From assembly GCA_965203985.1 (NCBI GenBank), contig CBDBDS010000010.1:1-64000 (forward strand): a stretch of 64,000 nt of DNA. Reading direction: 5' to 3'. Numbering within the stretch: the stretch's first letter is position 1; every line of letters starts with the position of its first letter. The notes beneath the pieces were generated by a model that saw only the letters and a list, made by a program, of their open reading frames with translations, did not search any database and was not told the DNA's origin. This document shows, piece by piece, positions 42,864 through 51,464 of this stretch. Source of the stretch: Bin87 sp965203985. GTDB lineage: Bacteria; Chloroflexota; Dehalococcoidia; Lucifugimonadales; UBA3495. A program made the translations under genes and the position numbers.

Positions 42864-43556
42864 TTACTGTGCGTCGAAAATCCTGGAGCGCACGTCGAAC
42901 ACAAAGCCGGGCAGATCGGGGTCGGCGCTGACAGTATCTGGGTCTTCGAGCGCCACGGGATCTACGCCGGGTCGGTAGATGTGAACACGGCGGCGGAAGG
43001 GGTCGATCAGCCACCCGAGCATTGCGCCGTGGTCGATGTAAACCTGCATCTTGCGGTGGGCGCTGGCCTGGCTGTCGTTGCGCGACATGATTTCGACCAC
43101 GAAATACGGGCAGAAATCCAGGAGCCAGGTTTCCTCCGAGGGGGTGTACGCCGCCAACTGTTCCGGTGACAACCAGGCGGCATCGGGAGCGTAGCGGTCG
43201 TCTCCGGTCATCCGAATGCCCAGTCTGGCGCCGTGGGCTTCGCCGCCATAGTCTCTAGCCCACACGGCCAAATCGACGAAGAATTCCCCTTCCAATTTTG
43301 ATCCGTATTTGCTTTGCATGGGGGATATCAGCAACGCTCCCTCGGAAGTTAATTCGAGTTTGCCCACCAATTCGCGGTTGGCCTCGTTCAGACCGATCAG
43401 CCACTCGTCGAGTCTGGCGCCGTCGATGCCGGCTTCGGCCAGGATTTTCAGCACCGGCCGGAAGTCGAGATGAATAGGTGACGGGGCAGGATCTCCGTCG
43501 ACCCACATGTGTTCCACGAATATGGCGGGGATTTCCGTCGTCGGTTTGGCAACCAT
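42864..43556 (-). CDS. Uma2 family protein, long form
   Basis: A 230-residue Uma2 (DUF820) protein, more diverged than the three at 3-5 kb. The nuclease-like set is visible as YAPDAAWLS, FVVEIMSRND and HRKMQVYIDHGAMLGWLIDP. An N-terminal extension of about 30 residues precedes the usual domain. AGGAGG lies directly upstream of the ATG at 43556. Function unknown. Confidence 0.85.
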   Translation of the reverse strand: MVAKPTTEIPAIFVEHMWVDGDPAPSPIHLDFRPVLKILAEAGIDGARLDEWLIGLNEANRELVGKLELTSEGALLISPMQSKYGSKLEGEFFVDLAVWARDYGGEAHGARLGIRMTGDDRYAPDAAWLSPEQLAAYTPSEETWLLDFCPYFVVEIMSRNDSQASAHRKMQVYIDHGAMLGWLIDPFRRRVHIYRPGVDPVALEDPDTVSADPDLPGFVFDVRSRIFDAQ

Positions 43557-43705
43557 CGTTATGGCCTCCTGGCGGGTGAGTATGCCACATATGCGCGAGG
43601 GGCGCAGTCGCGCTCGCGAGACGGGCAGCGTTGACGGTGATTACTGCTGGTGCTAAATTTGCGTTGACGATGCTCATTATCGCCCGAAATTAGAGGAGGG
43701 CTCGC

Positions 43706-44833
43706 ATGACCGCCAAAATGGACTTTGGACTGTTCACCACCTGGAACGCCGTTTACGAGGGCGACAAGGTGCCCTGGGACCCCGAATATCAGGGCGGGAA
43801 GCTGCTTGAGGCCGCGGCATACAAGCAGAACTTTAAGGAAATCGACCACATCGAGGCGGCCGGATGGGACTACGTCTGGTTCGGCGGGGGGCACTTCTCC
43901 ACGCAGGGCAGCATGGATCCGCAGTCGCTCATGCTGTCGGCCGTCATCGCCAACCACACCGAGAACATCAGGATCGGCACGTCCATCCACCGGCCGACGC
44001 TGCGGTTGCCGGGTGAGACCGTTTCGGAGCGGGCGCTGCCGCACGAACGCTACGCCTTTGACAATCTCCAGCTGGAGGATCCCTTCCAGGTTGCGGAGCA
44101 GGTCGCCATAGTGGACCAGGTCAGCGAGGGGCGGTTCATCTACGGCCCCGGGGCGCGCACACGCGGTTCCGACGAACGGCGGGAGTACTTCTACGAGTAC
44201 CTGGAGCTGCTCAAACAGCTCTGGAACGAGGACAAATTCTCCGGATTTGAGGGCAAGTACTTCAACTATCCGGCGTTCTACGAAGACTACATGAGCATTC
44301 CCAAGCCGGTGCAGAAGCCTATGCCGATGCTCCTGCCGGTGGACAGCCAGGAGAGCTTTGTGCCCATGGGTGAGCACGGGTACCGGATCGCCATTGGCGC
44401 CGGCAGCTCACCGCACAACTTGCGGGGCTCCGCGATCCTGCGCCAGGACGTGCAGGATTACCGCAACGCATGGTACGACGCGGGGCACGAGGGCGACCCC
44501 AGCACGGTGGTGCGCGTACCCACGCTGGTGGCCGACACCCAGGAGAAAGCAGACCGCCGGGTCGATGACCTGATGAACCTGGCCCGCATCTACTACGCCG
44601 GCCGGCTCGCCATCGGGAGCACCGACGCGGGCAGCGCCGGCCCCGAGGCTACGCAGGAGGTCAACCTCTTCGGCACGCCGGAAGAGGTGGTCGATAAGAT
44701 CCACATGTTCCGCGAGCAGTTCACCACGGACGAGATCATGTTCGAATGCAACTGGACGTCATCGGTGCCGCGCGAGGTGGTCATGGACACGCTGAAGTGC
44801 CTGTCCGAGGACGTGATCCCGCATTTCAAGTAG
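43706..44833 (+). CDS. LLM class flavin-dependent oxidoreductase
   Basis: A 375-residue luciferase-like monooxygenase with the alkanal-monooxygenase layout: DHIEAAGWDYVWFGGGHFS, IRIGTSIHRPTLRLP, QVAIVDQVSEGRFIYGPGAR and a late LFGTPEEVVDKI. FMNH2 or F420 use cannot be decided. The ATG at 43706 has GAGGAGG upstream. It is a single-gene unit ending in a terminator; the other LLM gene at 10 kb belongs to a different branch. Confidence 0.87.
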   Translation: MTAKMDFGLFTTWNAVYEGDKVPWDPEYQGGKLLEAAAYKQNFKEIDHIEAAGWDYVWFGGGHFSTQGSMDPQSLMLSAVIANHTENIRIGTSIHRPTLRLPGETVSERALPHERYAFDNLQLEDPFQVAEQVAIVDQVSEGRFIYGPGARTRGSDERREYFYEYLELLKQLWNEDKFSGFEGKYFNYPAFYEDYMSIPKPVQKPMPMLLPVDSQESFVPMGEHGYRIAIGAGSSPHNLRGSAILRQDVQDYRNAWYDAGHEGDPSTVVRVPTLVADTQEKADRRVDDLMNLARIYYAGRLAIGSTDAGSAGPEATQEVNLFGTPEEVVDKIHMFREQFTTDEIMFECNWTSSVPREVVMDTLKCLSEDVIPHFK

Positions 44834-44856
44834 CCGGCACAGAGTCCGATTGCCGC

Positions 44857-44897
44857 ACCCGCCCCGCTGCGCGACAGGTTCGGGGCGGGTATTCTTT
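44857..44897 (+). terminator. intrinsic terminator after the LLM oxidoreductase
   Basis: Perfect 10-bp stem ACCCGCCCCG / CGGGGCGGGT (44857-44866, 44881-44890), a 14-base loop, and ATTCTTTT after it. Confidence 0.8.
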
Positions 44898-44920
44898 TAC
44901 CAAGGTGTGCAGAGTTTCAC

Positions 44921-45280
44921 ATGGGCACGTTTGCAACGATAGTACGCGTCGGCAACCCCGCCGGGGGTGACACGTTTGAAGTAGAAGCGCTGGTGGATAC
45001 GGGCGCTTCCCATTCCATGTTCCCCGCGTCGCTGCTGGACGGGTTGCGAGTCGCCCGGCGTTCGCAGATTGACGGGGCGCTTGCCGACGGCAGCGAGGTA
45101 TCATACTGGACCGGGTGGGCGTTGATCGGGATTGAAGGTGAAGAAGGTACCTGCCGGGTGATTTTCGGGCCGGAGGGTGACGACAGTAGCGTGGTTGGGG
45201 CAACGACCCTGCAGATGCTGTTGTTCAAGGTGGATCCGGTCCGCGAGGTATTGGAACCCACGACGCGCGTGCGTCTCTGA
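44921..45280 (+). CDS. retropepsin-like (clan AA) aspartic protease family protein
   Basis: A 119-residue protein with ALVDTGASHSMFP, where Asp26 is the expected catalytic residue, and a second-half VVGATTLQMLLFKVDPV, typical of bacterial single-domain retropepsin-like proteins that act as dimers. Substrate unknown. It starts 23 bp after a terminator; no ribosome binding site is evident at the ATG at 44921. Convergent with the alpha-E gene. Confidence 0.82.
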   Translation: MGTFATIVRVGNPAGGDTFEVEALVDTGASHSMFPASLLDGLRVARRSQIDGALADGSEVSYWTGWALIGIEGEEGTCRVIFGPEGDDSSVVGATTLQMLLFKVDPVREVLEPTTRVRL

Positions 45281-45311
45281 TAGCGTAGGCGGTCTCGATC
45301 TTTACCGGCCA

Positions 45312-45842
45312 TCATTGCTGCTGCTGGACGAAGCGGCGGTAGACTTCCTCTTCGGACAGGGCTTCCTGGTGGAACCAGTTGTCGTCGATGACTTTGTAGA
45401 CGGCGCTGAGGCGCTCCAGGATCTGGTTGGTCAGCAGCAGGGCGTCCAGGGGCGACTGGGGCATCACACTGTCGTCCTCCAGGGTCAGCACGGCCTCGGA
45501 CAGGGCGCGGATTAGCTCCACGGTGCCGACATGGGTGGCGTTGCCGCGGGCGGTCGTCAGGCTGTGGTAGATGGACGATATCTCGTGCCGCCTCAGGAGG
45601 AGTTCCAGGGTGAGGCCGGGGTCTTCGGTTGGTATGCCGCGGATGGCGGCGGCGTGACTGAGGGATTGCTGGAGGGCGACCATGTCGCTGCCGTTCTCCA
45701 CGGCGACGCGGGCGAAGTTATTGATGACGCGCGTGGTGTTGTCGGCGCGCTCCAGCCAGCGGCCCATCCAAATCAGGTTGTACACCCTGGAGTCGGTGAG
45801 CCACCGGTCGGGGCGATAGGCAATTGACCTGGGTTCTACCAT
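45312..45842 (-). CDS. short alpha-E domain protein
   Basis: A 176-residue helical protein with the alpha-E signature near its N-terminus (VYNLIWMGRWLERADNTTRVI). Typical alpha-E proteins are about 300 residues, so this is a half-length form. It is the last gene of an operon with a circularly permuted ATP-grasp protein and a transglutaminase-like protease, a widely conserved trio proposed to make or process a small peptide. The C-terminus ends in FVQQQQ. Confidence 0.82.
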   Translation of the reverse strand: MVEPRSIAYRPDRWLTDSRVYNLIWMGRWLERADNTTRVINNFARVAVENGSDMVALQQSLSHAAAIRGIPTEDPGLTLELLLRRHEISSIYHSLTTARGNATHVGTVELIRALSEAVLTLEDDSVMPQSPLDALLLTNQILERLSAVYKVIDDNWFHQEALSEEEVYRRFVQQQQ

Positions 45843-45887
45843 GTAGGGGGTTCTCCTCTGAATGTTGGGGTTGGGGCCGCAACACGG

Positions 45888-46799
45888 TCATGAAACCGCG
45901 TCGGCGGATTGCAACAGGTTCAGGGCGTCATCCACGGAAACGGAGTCCCGGCCGAAAAACACTTCGGCGGTGGTGAAGTCCAGATGTCCGTCTCCGCGGG
46001 AAATGAAGGAACCGGAAACCGGCGGGACTTCCGAGTAGTCGCGTCCGACGCCAAATTTCAGGTAGTCGGTGCCGAGGTCGATGACGACGCCGCGGGTGGG
46101 GTCGGCGGGCAACCACCCGAGGAGCGGGTGCAAGAAGTCGATCCAGGCGTGGGTCTCGCCGGGTTGGCGCGTGAGCAGACCGCTGACGTAGCGCGCGGGG
46201 ATGCCGAGGGCGCGGAGCATGGCCAGGCAGAGGTGGGCCTGGTCCTGGCAAACGCCGCGCATGGAGACGAGGACGTCGGCCGCGGTGGTGTTGACCGAGG
46301 TGAGGCCGCGTTCGTAGCGGACGTTGGCGTAGATCCACTGCACGACGTTATTGACGGAAGTGAGCAACGTGTCCGCTCCGGCGCAAGCTTCCCGGGCGGC
46401 ACCTTCGACGCCTGCCGGGTCGGCCAGCCGGGAGGCGGACAGGAATTCCTGTGCCTCCAGGCTGTATTCGGCGCCGGCCAGAGCGACGTCAGGCGCATCC
46501 ACGATGCGATGAATCAGGCTGACCTGTCCGGTGGCGGCGATGATGAGTTCCTGGTGCGGCGTGGTGACTCTGACGCGGTGGACGGAGTTGCCCAGTCGGT
46601 CCGGATACTGGATCTGGCGACCCGGCGGGAAGGTGGCCACGCCGCCGGGCCCCGGCGTCTGGTAGTCGTCGGCAAAAGGCGACAGCCGGAGGAAATTATC
46701 GTTTTGCACCACTGTGTCAGTGTAGGAATAACGAGCCACGTAGGCATAGTGCACCGGGATCGTCTCGACTGTTATCGGACCACCCAGCTCGGTTTGCAT
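45888..46799 (-). CDS. transglutaminase-like cysteine protease
   Basis: A 303-residue protein: a beta-rich N-terminal domain (about 10-120) and a transglutaminase core with Cys184 (MRGVCQDQAH), His217 (ETHAWIDF) and Asp233 (LPADPTRG), the Cys-His-Asp triad. In the ATP-grasp/alpha-E neighbourhood it is thought to act as a peptidase. Its start overlaps the ATP-grasp gene by 28 bp, indicating coupling. Confidence 0.9.
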   Translation of the reverse strand: MQTELGGPITVETIPVHYAYVARYSYTDTVVQNDNFLRLSPFADDYQTPGPGGVATFPPGRQIQYPDRLGNSVHRVRVTTPHQELIIAATGQVSLIHRIVDAPDVALAGAEYSLEAQEFLSASRLADPAGVEGAAREACAGADTLLTSVNNVVQWIYANVRYERGLTSVNTTAADVLVSMRGVCQDQAHLCLAMLRALGIPARYVSGLLTRQPGETHAWIDFLHPLLGWLPADPTRGVVIDLGTDYLKFGVGRDYSEVPPVSGSFISRGDGHLDFTTAEVFFGRDSVSVDDALNLLQSADAVS

Positions 46800-48148
46800 G
46801 ATCCTCCTGACGAGTTGTTGGTGACCCGGCTGTTCGCCTCGGACACGCGGGTGAGTCCGCCGGGGAAGACGGTGACCTCCCCCCGGCCGTTCTGCACCGC
46901 GAACACGCGCAGGTCGACGTGGCGGTCCTCAAATTCGCCACTGGTCTCGTCGAAGACAAGATGTCGGGAGAAGTCCAGGGTCTCCTGGGCGATGAAGACC
47001 TGAGGCTGCTCGATCAACTGTTGGGCCAGGCGGCTGCGGTAGCCCTTGTCCAGATCGGGCATGATGAAGACACCGAGCCCGCCGTATCCCTGGCGCGTTT
47101 TGAGCACCAGGCTGTCCAGGTTCTGCAGGACGTACTGGCGGTTTTCGGCTGACCGCAGGTCGTAGCTCCGAGCCTGTTCCAGGATGGCCTCTTCTCCCAG
47201 ATAGGCTTTTATCATATCGGGCACCCAGAGGAACACCAGCTTGTCGTCACAGGCGCCGGTGCCCATAGCATTGACGAGCACGACCTTGTGATCCAGGTAA
47301 GCCTCAGTTAGGCCGGGGACGAAGAGCTCGAGGTCCTCCACGCGCCGATAGACGAGATCGACCTCGAAGTCGCCGTCCAGGCAGCGGGCCCACACATGGC
47401 CGTTGTGCCCGACGTAAAGGTCGGAGCCTTCCACGAGGGGGATGCCCAGCAGCTCGGACAGGTAGCGGTGCTCGAAAAAGGCGGAGCCGAACTTGCTGTC
47501 GGTGAGCAGGGCGCAAACCGGCGAGTCGGTTTCACACAGGGAGGCGAAAATGTCGAGGTAAGCGGAGCGGATGTCGTAAGGAACGATGTCGTAGCCGCCG
47601 GCCAGTTCGGGTAGCACGTCCAGCCCGATCTGGGTGGTCTTGAGCTGGTAGGCGATGCCGGAGGGGATGCGAAGGTTGTCTTCCAGGATGACATAACGGC
47701 CGTCGCCCATGTGGACCAGATCGATGCCGTAGACGTGGACGAAAACGTCGGACGCGGGGCGATAGTGCTGCAACTCGGGGTTGTAGTACTGGCAGGAGTA
47801 CATGACGTCCGGCGGGACAACCTGTTGGTCGCCGCAGTAGAGGTCCAGCAGGAAATGGTTGATGGCTTTGAGGCGTTGCGCGACACCGCGGGAAATGGTG
47901 TCCCATTCGTCGGCGGGAATCAGACGGGGCAGCCAGTCGGTGGGCACGGTGCGGAACTCGCGGGGATCGAGCATGAAGGTGAAGGCGTCCAGGGCGGCGG
48001 TGTCGTTGGCGTCGCGCCACCGCTGTTGCAGTTGGGGCACGCCGAGCCGGTTCAGGCTCTCCATGAGGGGCCGGTAGACGGAACGCGTGGTTCCGTCGGA
48101 GTTGAGGTGTTCGTGCGTGGAAGTTACGGAGATGTCCCGGGTCAACAT
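46772..48148 (-). CDS. circularly permuted ATP-grasp type 2 protein
   Basis: A 458-residue member of the circularly permuted ATP-grasp family, likely an ATP-dependent peptide ligase. Recognisable segments: YCGDQQVVPPDVM, DLVHMGDGRYVILEDNLRIPSG, ACDDKLVFLWVPDMIKAYL, VLKTRQGYGGLGVF and HVDLRVFAVQ. First gene of the operon with the transglutaminase and alpha-E genes. The ATG at 48148 is used; upstream lies a 420-bp gap with a family D repeat. Confidence 0.9.
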   Translation of the reverse strand: MLTRDISVTSTHEHLNSDGTTRSVYRPLMESLNRLGVPQLQQRWRDANDTAALDAFTFMLDPREFRTVPTDWLPRLIPADEWDTISRGVAQRLKAINHFLLDLYCGDQQVVPPDVMYSCQYYNPELQHYRPASDVFVHVYGIDLVHMGDGRYVILEDNLRIPSGIAYQLKTTQIGLDVLPELAGGYDIVPYDIRSAYLDIFASLCETDSPVCALLTDSKFGSAFFEHRYLSELLGIPLVEGSDLYVGHNGHVWARCLDGDFEVDLVYRRVEDLELFVPGLTEAYLDHKVVLVNAMGTGACDDKLVFLWVPDMIKAYLGEEAILEQARSYDLRSAENRQYVLQNLDSLVLKTRQGYGGLGVFIMPDLDKGYRSRLAQQLIEQPQVFIAQETLDFSRHLVFDETSGEFEDRHVDLRVFAVQNGRGEVTVFPGGLTRVSEANSRVTNNSSGGSCKPSWVVR

Positions 48149-48336
48149 TGGCCACCTGATCCTTTGGGGGGTGTGCGTGGAACAGTCGGGTGCCAGCGTC
48201 GTTCGGGGTAGCGGAGTGTCGAACGGCGGCGCGTTAATATCAGGGTACTACGCCCAGGTTGCAACGGGATTAACGATTTGTAACAAAGACATTTCGCGCT
48301 GGTCGGGGAGGACGCGTGTGCCGTTCGCTTTGAACC

Positions 48337-48437
48337 GTCATTGCCAAAGACTCATGGCAATTTCGTGAAGGTCGCGGCGCCTTTTAAGCGACGAGATCGC
48401 CACGCCGCTGTGCGCTCGCGATGACAAATTGGGTACG
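48337..48437. repeat. intergenic inverted repeat, family D copy 2
   Basis: Left GTCATTGCCAAAGACTCATG and right (reverse complement) GTCATCGCGAGCGCACAGCG, with GCAATTTCGT and GCGATCTCGT inside. The right flank AAATTGGGTACGC is the shared outer module. The remainder of this 420-bp gap, between the ATP-grasp gene and tig, shows nothing I recognise. Confidence 0.6.
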
Positions 48438-48568
48438 CTTGAAGATGGCCCGGCTTTTCGCTGAACTGGCGGTTATGCTATACTCGGCAGCGTTCGCGGG
48501 CAGACCGGTATCGACCACCCTGCCCGCCGTTTTATGCAGATTCAACCGGGCACAGGAGCGTATCGGCG

Positions 48569-50014
48569 TTGAAGGTCACGAGGGACAACTCATCACCAAT
48601 TGAGGTCACGCTGACGGTGGAATTGGCCACGGAGGATGAGAATCCGTTCGTTGAGCGCTCGTACCGTCGGGTCGTTTCGCGTCTGAACATCCCAGGGTTC
48701 CGCCGGGGACGGGCGCCGCGGCACATCGTGGAGAGCATGATGGGTCGGACGGCGTTACTCCAGGAAGCGCTGGAGTTCATGGTGCCGGAGACGCTGGACA
48801 AGGTCCTGCAGGACGAAGAGGTTTCGGCGTTCGGTGAGCCCAACATTGAAGTCACCGAGCTTGAGCCCGTGTCGTTCACGGCTACGGTCCCGCTGGAACC
48901 GACGGTGGACCTGGCGGGTTATCGCGATATCCGGGTGGAGACCGAGCCGGTGGAGGTCACGGACGAGGAGGTTGACGGGGTCCTGGATCGCGTGCGCGAC
49001 GAGCAAGCAGTCTGGGAGCCGGTGGAGCGGGCAGCGGAGTACGGCGACCGACTGAACCTGGACGTCCTGGGAACCATGGACGAGGAAACGGTGGTGGAAG
49101 ACGAGGACGTTGAGTACATCCCCAACGAGGAGAACGTGCTGCCGTTCCCGGGGTTTGCTCCCAACCTGGTGGGCCTGTCCGAGGATGACGAAAGCGAGTT
49201 CACGGTCACCGTGCCGGAAGACTATCCGCGTGAACAGTATGCGGGCAAGGATATCCAGTTCAAGGTGTCGGTGCTGTCCGTGAAGGAAAAAGCGCTGCCG
49301 GAACTGGACGACGAGTTTGCCAAATCCGTAGGCGACGGGTTCGATGACCTGGAAGCGCTGCGGGACAGCATCCGGGAGTCACTGACCAGCCAGGCGGAGA
49401 GCGCCGCTCGCAACGATCTGGAGCAGAAGAGCCTGGAAGCGTTGTGCGACGTGGCGGTGGTCAACGCGTCCCCCCTGCTGTTCGAGCGGGAACTGGAGGC
49501 GATGCAGGCGGACCGGGAGCGAATGCTGCGGCAGCAAGGGCTGGACCTGGCGACTTACCTGCGGTTCATGGGCAAGTCGGCGGACGAGTTCCTCGATGAA
49601 ATGCGCCCCAACGCGGAACGGCGTCTGGTGAGCGCCCTGGTGATGCGGAAGCTGGCGGAGGTTGAGGAGATCGAGATTTCCGACGAGGACGTCCAGTCGG
49701 AAACCGACCGCTTGCTCGGTCTGTCGGCCGGTGAAGAAGAGCAGGACGAGGCCAACCTGGACTCGCTGCGGGAGTTTCTCGGGTCGGAGTCGACGCGGGA
49801 CAACATCCGGTCCACGCTGCACAGCCGGCGGGTGATGGAACGACTCACGGACATCACGCAGGGTAAACTGGACGAGGATGGCGACGTGGAAGCGAGCGCG
49901 ACGGACGACGAACCCGAACCGGCCGGCGAACCGGATGCCGTGGAAACTATTGAAACCACCGATGCGAGCGATGGCGAGGCCACCGCAGGCGATCAGGCGG
50001 AAGAACGGGAATAA
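48569..50014 (+). CDS. tig: trigger factor
   Basis: Ribosome-associated chaperone and prolyl isomerase. The 481 residues comprise the ribosome-binding N-domain with the signature GFRRGRAPRHIVE (44-56), a PPIase domain (about 145-245) and the helical C-domain; the last 40 residues are acidic and low-complexity, longer than usual. It starts with TTG at 48569, AGGAG about 11 bases before it. The stop TAA overlaps the first ATG of clpP (TAATG), and tig-clpP-clpP-clpX form one operon. Confidence 0.94.
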   Translation: MKVTRDNSSPIEVTLTVELATEDENPFVERSYRRVVSRLNIPGFRRGRAPRHIVESMMGRTALLQEALEFMVPETLDKVLQDEEVSAFGEPNIEVTELEPVSFTATVPLEPTVDLAGYRDIRVETEPVEVTDEEVDGVLDRVRDEQAVWEPVERAAEYGDRLNLDVLGTMDEETVVEDEDVEYIPNEENVLPFPGFAPNLVGLSEDDESEFTVTVPEDYPREQYAGKDIQFKVSVLSVKEKALPELDDEFAKSVGDGFDDLEALRDSIRESLTSQAESAARNDLEQKSLEALCDVAVVNASPLLFERELEAMQADRERMLRQQGLDLATYLRFMGKSADEFLDEMRPNAERRLVSALVMRKLAEVEEIEISDEDVQSETDRLLGLSAGEEEQDEANLDSLREFLGSESTRDNIRSTLHSRRVMERLTDITQGKLDEDGDVEASATDDEPEPAGEPDAVETIETTDASDGEATAGDQAEERE

Positions 50015-50700
50015 TGTTCGACCGCCCACCTTCCCAGGAGAACCTAGAGATGCCACGAAGTTCCAATCCCTCGGGCATAGTTACGCCGTCCAACGTGATC
50101 CCCGGGATCATCCGGCCGACCACCGAAGGAGAGCGCGCCTTCAATCCTTACTCGCTGCTGCTGCAGGCCCGGATCATTTACCTGGGCACGCCGGTGGACG
50201 ATGACATTTCCAACGCGATCGTTTCGCAACTGCTGTACCTGAGCTGGGAAAACCCGGACGAGGACATCAGCCTGTACATCAACTCCCCGGGCGGGTCGGT
50301 GCTGGACGGCATGGCCATCTACGACACGATGCAGTTGATCAAGCCGGACGTGGCCACCATCTGCTTGGGCAAAGCCGCGAGCATGGGAGCGGTGCTGTTG
50401 TCCGGTGGAACGAAAGGAAAGCGGTACTGCACGCGGAATTCCACGGTGCTGATCCATCAGGTGATGGGAGGCATACAGGGTTCGGCGTCGGATATCGAGA
50501 TCACGGCCCAGGAGATCCTGCGCCTGCGGGAGCGCCTGAACACCATCCTGTCGGAGAACTGCGACCAGCCGTTTGACAAGGTATCGCGGGACTCGGACCG
50601 GGACTACTGGATGGACGCCGAAACAGCGGTGGCATACGGGATCGTGGACCATGTGATGGACACGCTGCCCGATTCCTTCAATCGCGTATTCGGCGGATAG
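50014..50700 (+). CDS. clpP: ATP-dependent Clp protease proteolytic subunit ClpP (first copy)
   Basis: Serine protease subunit of the ClpXP barrel. Counting from the ATG at 50014, the triad is Ser123 (GKAASMGAV), His148 (VLIHQ) and Asp193 (SRDSDRD). The 50014 start overlaps the tig stop; an internal ATG at 50050 with AGGAG nine bases before it gives 216 residues and is equally likely. A second clpP follows 71 bp downstream. Confidence 0.95.
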   Translation: MFDRPPSQENLEMPRSSNPSGIVTPSNVIPGIIRPTTEGERAFNPYSLLLQARIIYLGTPVDDDISNAIVSQLLYLSWENPDEDISLYINSPGGSVLDGMAIYDTMQLIKPDVATICLGKAASMGAVLLSGGTKGKRYCTRNSTVLIHQVMGGIQGSASDIEITAQEILRLRERLNTILSENCDQPFDKVSRDSDRDYWMDAETAVAYGIVDHVMDTLPDSFNRVFGG

Positions 50701-50771
50701 CGACCGTCGCACCGCCCAAGTGGCCGCTCAGGCTGTCCGGCTATCGCCGCAATCAATATCAGGAGACCACA

Positions 50772-51422
50772 ATGGCCGTTCCGTTCGAAGACTCCCCGCT
50801 GCTGCAACCCACCAACATCGTGCCGATGGTCATCGAGACCAGTCCACGGGGAGAGCGGGCATTTGACATTTACTCGCTGCTCCTCAGGGAGCGGATCATC
50901 TACCTGGGAACGCCGATAACCGACCAGGTAGCCAACGTGATCATCGCGCAGTTGTTGTACCTCGAGCGCGAGGACAGCGACCGGGACATCAGCCTGTACA
51001 TCAACAGTCCGGGCGGGTATATCGCGTCGGGGCTGGCCATCTTGGATACCATGCGACTGATCAATTCGCCGGTGTCGACGATATGCGTGGGGACGGCGGC
51101 GAGCATGGCGACGGTGCTGCTGGCGAACGGAGTGAGGGGCAAGCGCTACTGCCTGGCGAATTCCACGGTGCACATGCATCAGCCCAACGTGGGCAGCTTC
51201 CAGGGCCAGGCCGCGGACATCGAAATTCAGGCTCGGGAGATCGTCAGGCTCAAGGAACGACTGACCAGGATCCTGTCCGAAGCAACGGGACAGTCCCAGG
51301 AGAAAATTGCCGACGACACGGACCGGGATTTCTTCCTGACCGCGGAAGAAGCGGTGGAGTACGGGCTGGTAGACGAAATACTGGGGACGCAGACGGAAGA
51401 GCAGGCCGCGGAAGCCGCGTAA
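50772..51422 (+). CDS. clpP: ATP-dependent Clp protease proteolytic subunit ClpP (second copy)
   Basis: A 216-residue paralogue of the upstream ClpP with its own complete triad: Ser111 (GTAASMATV), His136 (VHMHQ) and Asp182 (ADDTDRD). AGGAG precedes the ATG at 50772. Two adjacent, clearly diverged clpP genes before clpX suggest a mixed ClpP1P2 barrel as in mycobacteria, though two separate homo-oligomers are possible. Confidence 0.95.
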   Translation: MAVPFEDSPLLQPTNIVPMVIETSPRGERAFDIYSLLLRERIIYLGTPITDQVANVIIAQLLYLEREDSDRDISLYINSPGGYIASGLAILDTMRLINSPVSTICVGTAASMATVLLANGVRGKRYCLANSTVHMHQPNVGSFQGQAADIEIQAREIVRLKERLTRILSEATGQSQEKIADDTDRDFFLTAEEAVEYGLVDEILGTQTEEQAAEAA

Positions 51423-51464
51423 CGGTCGGACACCGATCCATACACCCGACCGGAGGACGCACCG

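Noticed and set aside
48149..48336. A gene in the gap before tig
   Set aside because: Only short frames without ribosome binding sites or recognisable sequence; the rest of the gap is a family D repeat.
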